Of a stretch of 64,000 nucleotides of DNA, positions 1-8,902 are shown piece by piece. Position numbers and translations under genes: made by a program. Each line of letters starts with the position of its first letter. Positions within the stretch are counted from its first letter, which is position 1. The DNA comes from Anaerovibrio slackiae (GTDB lineage: Bacteria > Bacillota > Negativicutes > Selenomonadales > Selenomonadaceae): the NCBI RefSeq assembly GCF_009695585.1, contig NZ_VUNR01000002.1:1-64000 (forward strand), written 5' to 3'. Under the pieces are notes generated by a model, which was given only the letters and a program-made list of their open reading frames with translations, was not told the DNA's origin and ran no database searches.

Positions 1-169
1 TGCGTAAGCTGATTAACGACTATGTGGACACATATAACAGTCTTCGTCCGCATGAGGCACTGGACTACAAAGTACCAGATGAGATTTTTTATAGCTGTTT
101 TGCAGCTTAGTATTATACTGTGTTATGACACTCTTAAAATTTTAAAAAGTGGTCTTGACAGGGGGCCCA
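1..169 (+). mobile_element. Right end of an IS3-family insertion sequence (partial)
   Basis: The window opens inside the end of a transposase gene and its terminal sequence. After the stop codon at 110 comes an AT-rich stretch and then a run ending in GGGGGCCCA at 161-169. Read on the minus strand this begins TGGGCCCCCTGTC, and a 5'-TG terminus is the IS3-family pattern. The host sequence appears to resume at 170, where the minus-strand membrane-protein frame continues. The left end of the element and any target-site duplication lie outside the window, so the exact boundary is inferred. Confidence 0.7.
3..110 (+). CDS. IS3-family transposase OrfB, C-terminal 35 residues (partial)
   Basis: Only the end of the reading frame is present. 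It reads RKLINDYVDTYNSLRPHEAL and then DYKVPDEIFYS before a TAG stop. The YNxxRPHxAL block followed by a Tyr-x-x-Pro motif is the usual C-terminal signature of the DDE integrase core of IS3-family transposases, just after the catalytic Glu helix. The gene runs off the left edge. The catalytic residues are not visible, so whether the element is still active cannot be judged. Confidence 0.8.
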   Translation, partial: RKLINDYVDTYNSLRPHEALDYKVPDEIFYSCFAA

Positions 170-1845
170 TTATATTCAGCACATGTTTTCATCCCATAGC
201 CATCAGAAAAATACAAAACAAAAAAACCATAACCTAGGCCCATATACCAATCAGCAAAATAACGCATAAAATCCGAAGATTGAATAGCCGTAAATAAAAA
301 TAGTCCAGAACCCAGAAATGATGCATAAGCGAATTTCTCAAAAAGATTATTAGAAATATAAATACGATTATAAACAATGTATAAATATATTCCCCAAAAA
401 GGAAGTGTAAACATCACTAACAGGAAAAACCTATACCATAAATGGTTTTTAACAATATCTGGAAATGCACTTCCTTCATGTCCGTATGCATAAAAAGTAG
501 TAACATCATATTTCAAATCAACATCCGTTCTCGCTACTTGTAAATTAAAATACTCATCAATAGGTATCCCGTGAACATGTGTGAAACTTGACATGTAAAT
601 TGTCAAGCCTACCCAAATCATGATACTTATTACCAATATTTTTTTTACTTTTGCCTCCTTACTATCACAATAGGCAACCAACAATAAAGACAAAATAATA
701 GGAACAATAGTTATAGCATAAATGTGATATATACATATCCCTATAAAGATACAAATAGGCACTAAATACAAGTATTTTCGTTTTAGTAACAACTCAAATA
801 CAATAATACTAATCATTATAAAAAATATATCAACTCGACCTAATAAAGCCGAATAATCTAAGGATTTAGTATTCAAATAATATGTAAAAAAGAATGGATT
901 TAATACAAAAACTAACATAAATCCTTTTATCAGCTTATCTTGGTTATCATTGGCATACTTTTCCAATAAATATATTCCATGCAAAACCACTGCACTTACA
1001 ATAAGCGTTGAACCAATAATAATGCCTCGTAGCACATTATCTGGCAAATATGTATTACCATTGAACACTTTTAAGCAGATAGAAACTATAGACCCCACAA
1101 AGCCTCTATTAGTAAAACCAAATCTATAGTCAATCATCCAAAAAGCTCTGACCCATTCCTCGATGTGAGTCCCAACATAAAAATCTTTAATTGCAATCCA
1201 ATAAAAAATAACAACAAATGCCACTACTGTAATTGGATATGTTCTTAGTGCCTGACTGAAATATTTCCTACTATACAACAAACATCCAATTACTATTGTA
1301 CTGATACACCACAATGGCGCAAAGTAACTCATAGTATATCTGTCATACATAAAATCCAAATATTTATTGTCACTTATTTCATTTTCCAATATGGCAGGTC
1401 GCAATACCTTTTCATTAGGATTTTCTACCAATAGAACTGTAACGCCATCACCTTCTCCTTCAAAGGAAATTTGCAATTGACCTACACCTGGCAAAAAATC
1501 ATCAAAATCCATATAAACATTTAACATGTCCCAATTATTATCACGCAATTTATTAGCATCATATACATACTTTTCAGTTATATCATCTTGAGATAATGTA
1601 AAAACTAATTTATCATTCTTTTTAATATTTTCCTTAAAGCAGGATATACGAATATATGAATTTCTCCCCACATACATATCCTGAATTATAGAATGTTCAT
1701 TAGATATCCTATATGTTTCTTCTTTAACATCTCCACTCCGTAATAAATAATAATCTGTATTCCAATGTACAAAAAAATACGATACAATCATACCTAAAAA
1801 AATAGACAAGATTATTATTTTTCTATGTTCTCCCTTAAACAACAT
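142..1845 (-). CDS. Polytopic membrane protein of polysaccharide cluster, C-terminus truncated by IS
   Basis: This is an approximately 567-residue membrane protein with one N-terminal helix, an extracytoplasmic stretch of about 150 residues with no recognised motif, and then about ten hydrophobic segments. The layout resembles O-antigen polymerases or membrane glycosyltransferases, but no family signature is certain. It is the last gene of the surface-polysaccharide operon. The last eight codons (GPPVKTTF) and the stop codon lie inside the IS3-family end, so the native C-terminus has been lost. I chose the ATG at 1845, which follows an AAAGAGAG purine run and overlaps the upstream stop by 11 nt. 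An upstream GTG at 1887 has no ribosome binding site. The gene is strongly AT-rich compared with the rest of the window. Confidence 0.7.
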   Translation of the reverse strand: MLFKGEHRKIIILSIFLGMIVSYFFVHWNTDYYLLRSGDVKEETYRISNEHSIIQDMYVGRNSYIRISCFKENIKKNDKLVFTLSQDDITEKYVYDANKLRDNNWDMLNVYMDFDDFLPGVGQLQISFEGEGDGVTVLLVENPNEKVLRPAILENEISDNKYLDFMYDRYTMSYFAPLWCISTIVIGCLLYSRKYFSQALRTYPITVVAFVVIFYWIAIKDFYVGTHIEEWVRAFWMIDYRFGFTNRGFVGSIVSICLKVFNGNTYLPDNVLRGIIIGSTLIVSAVVLHGIYLLEKYANDNQDKLIKGFMLVFVLNPFFFTYYLNTKSLDYSALLGRVDIFFIMISIIVFELLLKRKYLYLVPICIFIGICIYHIYAITIVPIILSLLLVAYCDSKEAKVKKILVISIMIWVGLTIYMSSFTHVHGIPIDEYFNLQVARTDVDLKYDVTTFYAYGHEGSAFPDIVKNHLWYRFFLLVMFTLPFWGIYLYIVYNRIYISNNLFEKFAYASFLGSGLFLFTAIQSSDFMRYFADWYMGLGYGFFVLYFSDGYGMKTCAEYNGPPVKTTF

Positions 1846-3205
1846 CCTCACTTCTCTCTTTATCATCATATATGACATTTTCCACACTTTTCAGCACAGT
1901 ATCGCTATCTATTTCCTTCATACACGGAGCTCCATCACCTCGATAGCATGTATACGCCCAATCTTCATGTAATCCCATACAGTTATTACATTTATCGCTG
2001 TATAAATTTACATTTTGAGGATAGCCATACATATGAACAGGGGTAGGCCCAAAAACAACAACACATTTAGTACCTAACTGCGTTGCTAAATGAACCAGTC
2101 CACCTTCACAATCAACATGACACAATGAATCTCTCAATATATACTTGGTCAGTTCTATACTTTCACCCAATACATAAAAATCAATACCAGCCAGCTTTTC
2201 CGCATCTGCACCGCCTAATTGTATAACGTTTACATTTTCAAATCTCTGCTTAAATGATTTTACAAATGCCTCTATATGCTCTTTAGGCCATAACTTTAGC
2301 TGCTTGAACCCAATTTTCATCGCATCTGCCCCATAATTAATAGTTACATATCTGGTTCCATAGAATTTAACTGCCATAAAGTCTTTTTTATATAAAGAAT
2401 TAAATGGTATTGTTACTCGCATATTCTCTACATTAAATGCTTTCCCCATACGAAGCTCAGTCCATCTGTTCAAGCCTAAAACTTTACATCGCTCAAACTG
2501 TATTCTTTCACGCCAGCACTGCTCCGAGATATCCACATACAATTTATTCCAGTTATTTTCTATGTATTTCACCTTATCGTATAAGTTAGGAGCAAATTGC
2601 AACAATCTATCATCTTTTTTTCCAATAATATGAACAAAATGCTCTACTAACACTGCTAAATCATATTTGATTGCTTCAATATAGAAATCTTCTGCACTAA
2701 CGACTTTAACTTTTTTTCTTCCACCATAGATAGCTTCACCAAACACCTTTTTTTCAACAAACACATCAATTTGGCAATTACAACATGCTTGTATTTCTTC
2801 CAATATTTTTGCTGAAATAATATAGTCTCCCATACCACCTGTAGGATAAAATGCTATCGTTACAAAACTGCTCTCATATTCCTCATAAATATCAAGCCTT
2901 TTTGAAAAAAGGTTGAAGTTAATAACTTTTTTTGAATACTGTTTTCCCGCCTCAACATTCTTGTAACCATGTTTTATAAAAAAAACATTACCTTTTTCTC
3001 TTAATTTTGATATAACAAAAACCGCACCTTGCTCTCTATATGCTTCTATCAACTTCTTCAACGGCTTCTTTATATATCTTATTAAAAACACAAAAACAAC
3101 CGCTATATATCTTATTAAAAACACAAAACCAACCGCTTCTGCTATCCCTATAGCTACTACTAAAAAAACAATATCCCCAATACTTAATTTTTGTATAAAC
3201 TCCAT
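1835..3205 (-). CDS. Glycosyltransferase family 9 (heptosyltransferase-like) with N-terminal membrane segment
   Basis: A 456-residue protein. Its C-terminal half carries GT9 hallmarks: a GGADAEKL segment, then CHVDCEGGLVHLATQLGTK followed by VVFGPTP, as in ADP-heptose:LPS heptosyltransferases. Near the C-terminus is a Cys cluster (CNNCMGLHEDWAYTC) that resembles those of some family members. Unlike classical WaaC/WaaF it begins with a hydrophobic segment that includes an 11-residue duplication. The start at 3205 is an ATG preceded by AAGGTGATT. The longer GTG reading would use that ribosome binding site as coding sequence. It overlaps the membrane-protein gene downstream and follows the pyruvyltransferase gene closely. 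The donor sugar cannot be told from sequence; transfer onto a surface glycan is inferred. Confidence 0.75.
   Translation of the reverse strand: MEFIQKLSIGDIVFLVVAIGIAEAVGFVFLIRYIAVVFVFLIRYIKKPLKKLIEAYREQGAVFVISKLREKGNVFFIKHGYKNVEAGKQYSKKVINFNLFSKRLDIYEEYESSFVTIAFYPTGGMGDYIISAKILEEIQACCNCQIDVFVEKKVFGEAIYGGRKKVKVVSAEDFYIEAIKYDLAVLVEHFVHIIGKKDDRLLQFAPNLYDKVKYIENNWNKLYVDISEQCWRERIQFERCKVLGLNRWTELRMGKAFNVENMRVTIPFNSLYKKDFMAVKFYGTRYVTINYGADAMKIGFKQLKLWPKEHIEAFVKSFKQRFENVNVIQLGGADAEKLAGIDFYVLGESIELTKYILRDSLCHVDCEGGLVHLATQLGTKCVVVFGPTPVHMYGYPQNVNLYSDKCNNCMGLHEDWAYTCYRGDGAPCMKEIDSDTVLKSVENVIYDDKERSEDVV
3071..3136 (-). repeat. 33-bp tandem duplication inside the GT9 gene
   Basis: Two adjacent 33-bp units (3071-3103 and 3104-3136) differ at one base. 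They keep frame and duplicate eleven residues (VFVFLIRYI-type) in the N-terminal hydrophobic segment. The near identity suggests a recent duplication. Confidence 0.85.
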
Positions 3206-3209
3206 CTTA

Positions 3210-4328
3210 TTAATCACCTTTGCCTAAAATCTTTTTAGCTAATGCTTTTTTTATAAAACGCCCACTTGAAATTTCTTCTTTTAATTGTGCATTTACTCCA
3301 TATAATTCATCATGCAGATTGTTTATTACATCATAAAGCTCATCATGTAAATCATTGATGTTGTTCTGCAACTCCTCTAGTCTGATACAAATACGACCAA
3401 TTTTCTTAAGTTCATTTTGAGTATTCCACAAACTTGAATTGTTCAATTCATATAAATGCTGATAATCATTCCCTTCCTTTATGCCTTTTTCAAATATAAT
3501 CTCTTTTACTTTTTCAAAAAAATCATTGTTCAAATTTACAGCTTCAGCATAAGCAGCATCATATATCTTTGCCCGTCCATACGCTGCTTCCAAAACTTCT
3601 TTTATAGTTGTTGAATCATCATTTTTACTAACCGTAACAAATTCTGGTTGATATTTATAATAATCAAATTTCGTACTGAATTTATTTATCACTATCGCCT
3701 TGCGCCTAAGTAACATAGTCCAGAATGCACAATGATACGAATTAGTAATTACAGCTTCTGAGGACAGAATAAACTCTGCTATCTCATTTATACTGCTACT
3801 GTTACTAATAGCCTCTATATGCAAATTGTCAAGATTAACTGATAAATCCTTATGCCCAATTAATCCGAATTTTCTTTTTATATCAACAGAAACACTATCC
3901 GGAGACGGCAGTGCAAAAACCGATGGACAAGGCAAATACTCCAAATTCGATGGATGTTCATAATCTCTTATAGAAATCAATTTAAACTTATCTAAAGGTA
4001 TTTCTGGAAAATTGTTTCCATTAGACCACTGCTCTCCATGCGTATTAAAGCCTACACTCCAAGCAATAACTGTGTCACACTTTTGCAATAACTTATTAAT
4101 TGATAAATTGAATGTTTCTGTGACATACAAAAGTCCACCCCCTCCGACAATCACTATATCTTCACGCTGGATTTCATTCCAATCAATAAAATCTATATCA
4201 TGCCTTATCAAGTTATACTTTTTAAAATAATCATAAAAATAGTTTAATGGTGAGCAAATCCAATCACCAACATTATCCTTATCAATCCTATTAATAAAGT
4301 GTATTTTTCCAATATTTCTATCCAACAT
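3210..4328 (-). CDS. Polysaccharide pyruvyl transferase family protein
   Basis: A 372-residue protein of the polysaccharide pyruvyl transferase family, whose members attach pyruvate ketals to surface sugars. Visible features are the glycine-rich block IVGGGGLLYVTETFN near residue 60, a WSVGFNTHGEQW segment, and SEAVITNSYHCAFWTMLLRR near residue 200, which contains the conserved H of the family. The last 60 residues form a predicted coiled coil with a repeated LHDELYxV heptad-like unit. This is an unusual tail that may mediate oligomerisation or contacts with other enzymes. The ATG at 4328 follows GGAGAGAC. It sits between the export ATPase and the terminal GT9 gene in the same operon. The acceptor sugar is unknown. 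Confidence 0.75.
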   Translation of the reverse strand: MLDRNIGKIHFINRIDKDNVGDWICSPLNYFYDYFKKYNLIRHDIDFIDWNEIQREDIVIVGGGGLLYVTETFNLSINKLLQKCDTVIAWSVGFNTHGEQWSNGNNFPEIPLDKFKLISIRDYEHPSNLEYLPCPSVFALPSPDSVSVDIKRKFGLIGHKDLSVNLDNLHIEAISNSSSINEIAEFILSSEAVITNSYHCAFWTMLLRRKAIVINKFSTKFDYYKYQPEFVTVSKNDDSTTIKEVLEAAYGRAKIYDAAYAEAVNLNNDFFEKVKEIIFEKGIKEGNDYQHLYELNNSSLWNTQNELKKIGRICIRLEELQNNINDLHDELYDVINNLHDELYGVNAQLKEEISSGRFIKKALAKKILGKGD

Positions 4329-4367
4329 AAAGTCTCTCCAATATTCACTACTTCATTATATTTATTT

Positions 4368-5513
4368 CTATATCAGCTTCATGCAAATTGACCAAGCTTG
4401 CTCTTTATCATCCAAAATAGCACGTCCCATAGAACTATCATATTTTAGTGTCGTAAGAAGCTGGAATTCTTCCTCCCATTCACCATCCCTTGACAAGCTG
4501 AATACAATATCATAAGCAGAATACTCAGCTAAACCATACATGTTTACATCTATAGCATATTCTCTATTATCGCTAAAATCATTTAAAAATACCTTCGTTG
4601 TGCATAAACTCTCTCCTGATAAACTCCTTATACTCATTACAAGTTCATCTGTTTCTAAATAACGTCTTTTCCAAGTTATAGGATGGATAATAACCTGCTT
4701 AATGCTATTTTTTTGCAAAATAACTCGTTGTGTTACCTCTCTCCCATTATAAAATAAATTTCTAGTAGTCTTCCCACGCATTTTAGAAGGCTCATATTTT
4801 TCACATACAGTTTCAGCACTGCCATACTCTTTTACTTTACCATGGTCAAGCCATAACACCCTATTGCATAAATTCCTTATTAAATCTATGGTATGTGATA
4901 CTATTACCACAGTCGTCCCCTTACTTATCATCTCCCGTATACGCTTTTCACATTTTTGTTGAAACTTAAAATCACCTACAGAAAGAACTTCATCCACTAT
5001 CAAAATATCAGGTCGTACCTCCGTAGCAATCGCAAAGCCAAGTCTAGCATACATTCCACTTGAAAAATTCTTGACAGGTACATTTACAAAATCTTTCAGC
5101 TCTGCGAATTCAATAATATTTTCAAAATGTGCATCTAAAAATTCCTTGCTATATCCCAGTATTGCCCCATTCAAAAAAATATTCTCTCTTGCCGTTAAAT
5201 CCTGGTCAAAACCTGCCCCTACCTCTATCAATGGTGCGATGTTACCATTAATAGATACATGTCCACTGGTTGGCTTTAATACACCTGCCAATATCTTCAG
5301 CATAGTAGACTTACCTGCGCCATTAAACCCTATCAGCGCAAAGACATCTCCTTTTTTTATATCAAATGAAACATCATCCAAGGCAATAAACTCATTAAAC
5401 AGCAATTTCCTCTGAAGAAATTTCAAAGCATATTCCTTTATAGAATCTACCTTTTCCTCCATTAAATTAAATTTCATCGTGACATTTCTAACTTCTATTG
5501 CATTTTCGTTCAT
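4368..5513 (-). CDS. Polysaccharide ABC exporter ATP-binding subunit (Wzt-like)
   Basis: A 381-residue ATPase of the Wzt/TagH class, which drives export of lipid-linked polysaccharide. It has Walker A (GFNGAGKST, about residue 65), a signature NFSSGMYARLGFA, Walker B (ILIVDEVLSVGD) and the H-loop (VSHT). The last 130 residues are a separate beta-rich domain in the position where Wzt proteins carry a glycan-recognition domain. The start is the ATG at 5513, preceded by GAGG; a longer reading from 5528 has no ribosome binding site. It lies directly downstream of the permease gene, and the restored permease frame would end inside this gene's leader at 5525, indicating translational coupling. Confidence 0.9.
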   Translation of the reverse strand: MNENAIEVRNVTMKFNLMEEKVDSIKEYALKFLQRKLLFNEFIALDDVSFDIKKGDVFALIGFNGAGKSTMLKILAGVLKPTSGHVSINGNIAPLIEVGAGFDQDLTARENIFLNGAILGYSKEFLDAHFENIIEFAELKDFVNVPVKNFSSGMYARLGFAIATEVRPDILIVDEVLSVGDFKFQQKCEKRIREMISKGTTVVIVSHTIDLIRNLCNRVLWLDHGKVKEYGSAETVCEKYEPSKMRGKTTRNLFYNGREVTQRVILQKNSIKQVIIHPITWKRRYLETDELVMSIRSLSGESLCTTKVFLNDFSDNREYAIDVNMYGLAEYSAYDIVFSLSRDGEWEEEFQLLTTLKYDSSMGRAILDDKEQAWSICMKLI

Positions 5514-5574
5514 CGCTACATACCTCATATATACAAAATAAACTGATTTTGCGCTTTTTTAAAAACCACAACAC

Positions 5575-6312
5575 CTACAAACAGGGATATAATAGCAAAT
5601 ACATAGCAAGCAACAATCGTGTGAATATCCGGCACTTTACACATATAACCACTTGACGAAAAGCTGACAAATAATAATATAACGGATTATACAACAATAA
5701 AAACTTGTACTGCAGTGAAATAATCTTTTCAGGGTAAATAATAGGTATTGAATATTGGAGCGCTGTCAATATCACTCCATATAGGTGCAAAATATCTCTG
5801 AAATAAACTGCAACTGCCGACAATGCCAACCCTATTCCAGTACAAAATATCAACAATGCCACCAAAGGTATAAAAATACTTACTACATCAAACGTAGGAT
5901 ATTGTTCTGTGTAATACATCATGAACAACACTGGTGGCAAAGTAAACAGTAAATTCACGCAACTGGATAATACCCTTGATACAGGAAATAAATATTTAGG
6001 AACATATACTTTTTTCAATAGCGAAGCATTATCCAAAATAGCATTCATTGCAAAATTAGTGGATTCTGAGAAAAAAGAAAAAAACACCTGCCCTATCAAT
6101 AAATAAAGAATATAATTCGGAATATCGAAACGAAATAAAGTTGAAAATACCATTGCAGTAACAATCATCATTAGCAAAGGATTTAACATGCTCCATAATA
6201 TTCCTAGAACACTTCTTCGATATTTTTTCTTTATATCCCTCGTCACAAGCACCCATAATAAATACTTGTACCTATAAAAATTATTCATCATCCCCATTAA
6301 CAACGCAGCCAA
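5575..6312 (-). CDS. Polysaccharide ABC exporter permease (Wzm-like), frameshifted at the C-terminus
   Basis: An ABC-2 type permease that pairs with the downstream Wzt-like ATPase to move polysaccharide across the inner membrane. It shows the family N-terminus (TRDIKKKYRRSVLGILWSML), six hydrophobic segments and the late motif LLYNPLYYYLSAFRQVV. After residue about 225 the frame reads an atypical tail (CVKCRIFTRLL...) and stops at 5575. The next frame continues with VPDIHTIVACYVFAI and ends QNQFILYI with a TGA at 5525, which is the usual Wzm ending. A single lost A in the run at 5636-5638 explains this. It is either a real mutation, which would alter only the last helix, or an assembly error. 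The exact start is uncertain (TTG at 6312 or 6303, or ATG at 6297 or 6291). Confidence 0.85.
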   Translation of the reverse strand: MAALLMGMMNNFYRYKYLLWVLVTRDIKKKYRRSVLGILWSMLNPLLMMIVTAMVFSTLFRFDIPNYILYLLIGQVFFSFFSESTNFAMNAILDNASLLKKVYVPKYLFPVSRVLSSCVNLLFTLPPVLFMMYYTEQYPTFDVVSIFIPLVALLIFCTGIGLALSAVAVYFRDILHLYGVILTALQYSIPIIYPEKIISLQYKFLLLYNPLYYYLSAFRQVVICVKCRIFTRLLLAMYLLLYPCL

Positions 6313-6340
6313 ACCTCCATGTAGCCGAAATCATTATGCC

Positions 6341-7306
6341 TCAATACACTGCATAATCCTTCATTAAATAATCGCACACATAATCCTCAACGCCACTATC
6401 CAATGTATAAAAAGAAGCCTCATATCCAACGGCACGAAGTTTTTCCATATTGGCCTGAGTAAAATATTGATACTTCCCCCTCAAATGCTCCGGCATATCA
6501 ATAAAATCTATCTCAGGCTTTCGCCCCATAGCTGCAAAAGTAGCCACTGCCAGGTCATAAAAGCTTCGTGCCACCCCCGTTCCCAAGTTAAACAAGCCAT
6601 TAATCTCAGGATGCTCCAGCATATATTTAATTACATTGCAAATATCCTTTACATAGACAAAATCACGCAGCTGCTGTCCATCCTTTATACCTTCTTTATA
6701 AGATTTAAACAAACCCATCCTGCCTGTCCTCTTTATGCTGTTAAACGTATGAAAAATTACACTTGCCATGCTCCCCTTGAAGTATTCATTAGGCCCATAA
6801 ACATTAAAAAACTTAAAACCAACATGCTGCTTAGGTGCAGATATCTGCTTTTCTGCCCACAAATCAAATAACTGCTTGGAGTAGCCATATCCATTCAACG
6901 GCTGCAAAGCCTTTATATCGCCCTTATCATCAAACCCATGACTGCCGTCACCATAGGTTGCTGCACTGCTGGCATAAATAAAGCTTATCTCATTTTCTGC
7001 ACAAAAATTCCACAGTTTTTTGCTATACTCAAAATTATTCTTATACAAAAAATCAAAATCACGCTCAGTCGTAGCGGAGCATGCTCCCATGTGTATAACA
7101 TGAGAAACCTTGCCTGCAAATTCATCCAGCCTGCCCAAAAATTCATCCCTGTTTATATATTCCAGATAAGATTTATTGCACATATTTTTCCATTTATCAG
7201 TTGCTGAAATATGGTCAACTATTACAATATCCTGTATCCCCATATCATTCAGCATGCGTACAACGCAGCTGCCTATAAAACCAGCTCCACCAGTTACAAT
7301 ATACAT
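6341..7306 (-). CDS. rfaD: ADP-L-glycero-D-manno-heptose 6-epimerase
   Basis: A 321-residue short-chain dehydrogenase-type epimerase that converts ADP-D-glycero- to ADP-L-glycero-D-manno-heptose, the donor for LPS inner core. It shows the NADP-binding GGAGFIGS at residue 7, HMGACSATTE, the catalytic YGYSK pair (Tyr, Lys), FFNVYGPNEYFKGSMASV and the C-terminal YQYFTQA block typical of RfaD/HldD. Length fits the family. It follows the heptose kinase gene by 5 nt, so gmhA, rfaE1 and rfaD form one transcriptional unit. A GmhB phosphatase and the RfaE2 nucleotidyltransferase are not in this window, so those steps must be encoded elsewhere. Confidence 0.95.
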   Translation of the reverse strand: MYIVTGGAGFIGSCVVRMLNDMGIQDIVIVDHISATDKWKNMCNKSYLEYINRDEFLGRLDEFAGKVSHVIHMGACSATTERDFDFLYKNNFEYSKKLWNFCAENEISFIYASSAATYGDGSHGFDDKGDIKALQPLNGYGYSKQLFDLWAEKQISAPKQHVGFKFFNVYGPNEYFKGSMASVIFHTFNSIKRTGRMGLFKSYKEGIKDGQQLRDFVYVKDICNVIKYMLEHPEINGLFNLGTGVARSFYDLAVATFAAMGRKPEIDFIDMPEHLRGKYQYFTQANMEKLRAVGYEASFYTLDSGVEDYVCDYLMKDYAVY

Positions 7307-7311
7307 CCCTA

Positions 7312-8310
7312 TTACCTCTTTTCACGCACTATAGCCTTTATCAACTCATCTTGCCTGATTGCCGCTGTTCCCACTGAACTGATGACCTTTCCGGCAGCCA
7401 GATTTGCTAGAACGATGGCATCTGAAAATTCCAAGCCACTTGCCAATCCCAACGTAATCGTACTGATTACAGTATCACCAGCACCAGTTACATCATATAC
7501 CTGCACCTCCGCAGCTGGAAAATCAAGCCTTTCCTGATTTATCCTAAATAATGAAATACCTTTCGCACCTTTCGTTACCACTAATGCCTTAGCACCTGAC
7601 CGCAATAAATATTCCTCTCCGGCACGATTCAAGGAATCCTCATCCTTTATGGCAACTCCTACAGCTTCTGCCAATTCCAAATTATTTGGTTTCACAAAAT
7701 CCGCACCTTTAAAGGCCTCAATATTGCGGCTCTTGGAGTCCACAGAAATCAAAACATTATTCTCATTGCAGATTTTGATAATTTCCGCCACAAATTCTCC
7801 TGAATTAAGTACACCTTTTTTATAATCTGAAAGTATCACCGCAGAAAATCCTGAGATATGCTCTTTTAGATATGCAAGAATGGCATTGCGTGAATTGGCA
7901 TTTATTTCTTCTGTAAGCTCATTATCAACACGCAACAGCTGCTGTCCCTTTGTCGCAAACCTTGTCTTGACAATGGTATCCCTGTTTTGTTCTGCAATAA
8001 TGCCGGACACATCTATGCCCATCTCATACAAGTGCTTTCTTAGCCACCTGCCGGCAAAATCATCCGCTGCCAGGCCTGAAACCGCTACACTAGCACCCAA
8101 AGCATGGACATTATTGGCAACATTGGAAGCACCTCCGGCTTCCATAGACTTCTTCCTGTATCGCAAAACCGGCACCGGGGCCTCCGGAGAAATCCTTGAC
8201 ACCTGACCTGTAACATATTCATCAACCATCAAATCGCCAATAACCAATATATTCTGCTGAGAAAATTTATTTTTTACTGTATCTTTCAGCATAGAAAAAT
8301 TATTAATCAT
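7312..8310 (-). CDS. rfaE1: D-glycero-beta-D-manno-heptose-7-phosphate kinase
   Basis: A 332-residue PfkB/ribokinase-fold kinase that phosphorylates heptose 7-phosphate to the 1,7-bisphosphate. It shows GDLMVDEYVTGQVSRISPEAP at the N-terminus, EAGGASNVANNV for substrate binding, and the C-terminal anion hole DVTGAGDTVIS with the catalytic Asp. It contains only the kinase domain; the nucleotidyltransferase half found in bifunctional enterobacterial HldE is absent, hence RfaE1. The ATG at 8310 follows GGGGGAGA and overlaps the gmhA stop by 8 nt. A longer reading to 8418 is just overlap with gmhA. Confidence 0.93.
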   Translation of the reverse strand: MINNFSMLKDTVKNKFSQQNILVIGDLMVDEYVTGQVSRISPEAPVPVLRYRKKSMEAGGASNVANNVHALGASVAVSGLAADDFAGRWLRKHLYEMGIDVSGIIAEQNRDTIVKTRFATKGQQLLRVDNELTEEINANSRNAILAYLKEHISGFSAVILSDYKKGVLNSGEFVAEIIKICNENNVLISVDSKSRNIEAFKGADFVKPNNLELAEAVGVAIKDEDSLNRAGEEYLLRSGAKALVVTKGAKGISLFRINQERLDFPAAEVQVYDVTGAGDTVISTITLGLASGLEFSDAIVLANLAAGKVISSVGTAAIRQDELIKAIVREKR

Positions 8311-8902
8311 GAACTTTTTTCTCCCCCGCAAAGATATTTCTCTCAATGATTTCACACAGCAAATGCACAGTAAAACCATGTATTTCCTGTATTCTAGGTG
8401 TACTATCAGATGGCACAATCAAACTTATGCCAGCTATTTCCTTAATCTTTCCGCCGTCCCGTCCCAAGAGGCCTGCCGTCTTAATCTTTTTCTTCTTAGC
8501 AATCTCCATAGCCCGATAAATATTGGCCGAATTGCCGCTAGTAGAAATGCCAATAAACACATCACCCTCATTTCCCACTCCTGCCAACTGTCTTGCAAAT
8601 ACCTCGTTATAGCCATAGTCATTGCCTATGCAGGTCATCACAGAAGGGTCAACACACAAGGAAATAGCTGGAAGAGCCTCACGCTCCACTAAAAACCTGC
8701 CAACAATCTCCCCTGCAAAATGCTGGGCATCTGCCGCACTTCCCCCATTGCCAGCCAGCAAAATCTTGTGTCCGCTTTTTATGGCATCAGTCATGACCTC
8801 TGCCGCTGCCAGCACCTTATCAAGATATCCGCCATCTTTGGCTATCTCGTTCAGCAAATCATGCTTTGCATTCAATAAATTATTTATCCATGCCTCTTTC
8901 AT
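8303..8902 (-). CDS. gmhA: Phosphoheptose isomerase (sedoheptulose-7-phosphate isomerase)
   Basis: A 199-residue SIS-domain enzyme that makes D-glycero-D-manno-heptose 7-phosphate from sedoheptulose 7-phosphate, the first committed step of LPS heptose synthesis. It shows LLAGNGGSAADAQHFAGEIVGRF, the ISTSGNS phosphate-binding loop and PRIQEIHGFTVHLLCEIIE with the catalytic His/Glu residues. The ATG at 8902 overlaps the stop of the upstream GT9 gene as ATGA, and GAGG lies just before it. A longer start at 8917 lacks a ribosome binding site. Its place between a heptosyltransferase-like gene and the heptose kinase supports the role. Confidence 0.95.
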   Translation of the reverse strand: MKEAWINNLLNAKHDLLNEIAKDGGYLDKVLAAAEVMTDAIKSGHKILLAGNGGSAADAQHFAGEIVGRFLVEREALPAISLCVDPSVMTCIGNDYGYNEVFARQLAGVGNEGDVFIGISTSGNSANIYRAMEIAKKKKIKTAGLLGRDGGKIKEIAGISLIVPSDSTPRIQEIHGFTVHLLCEIIERNIFAGEKKVHD

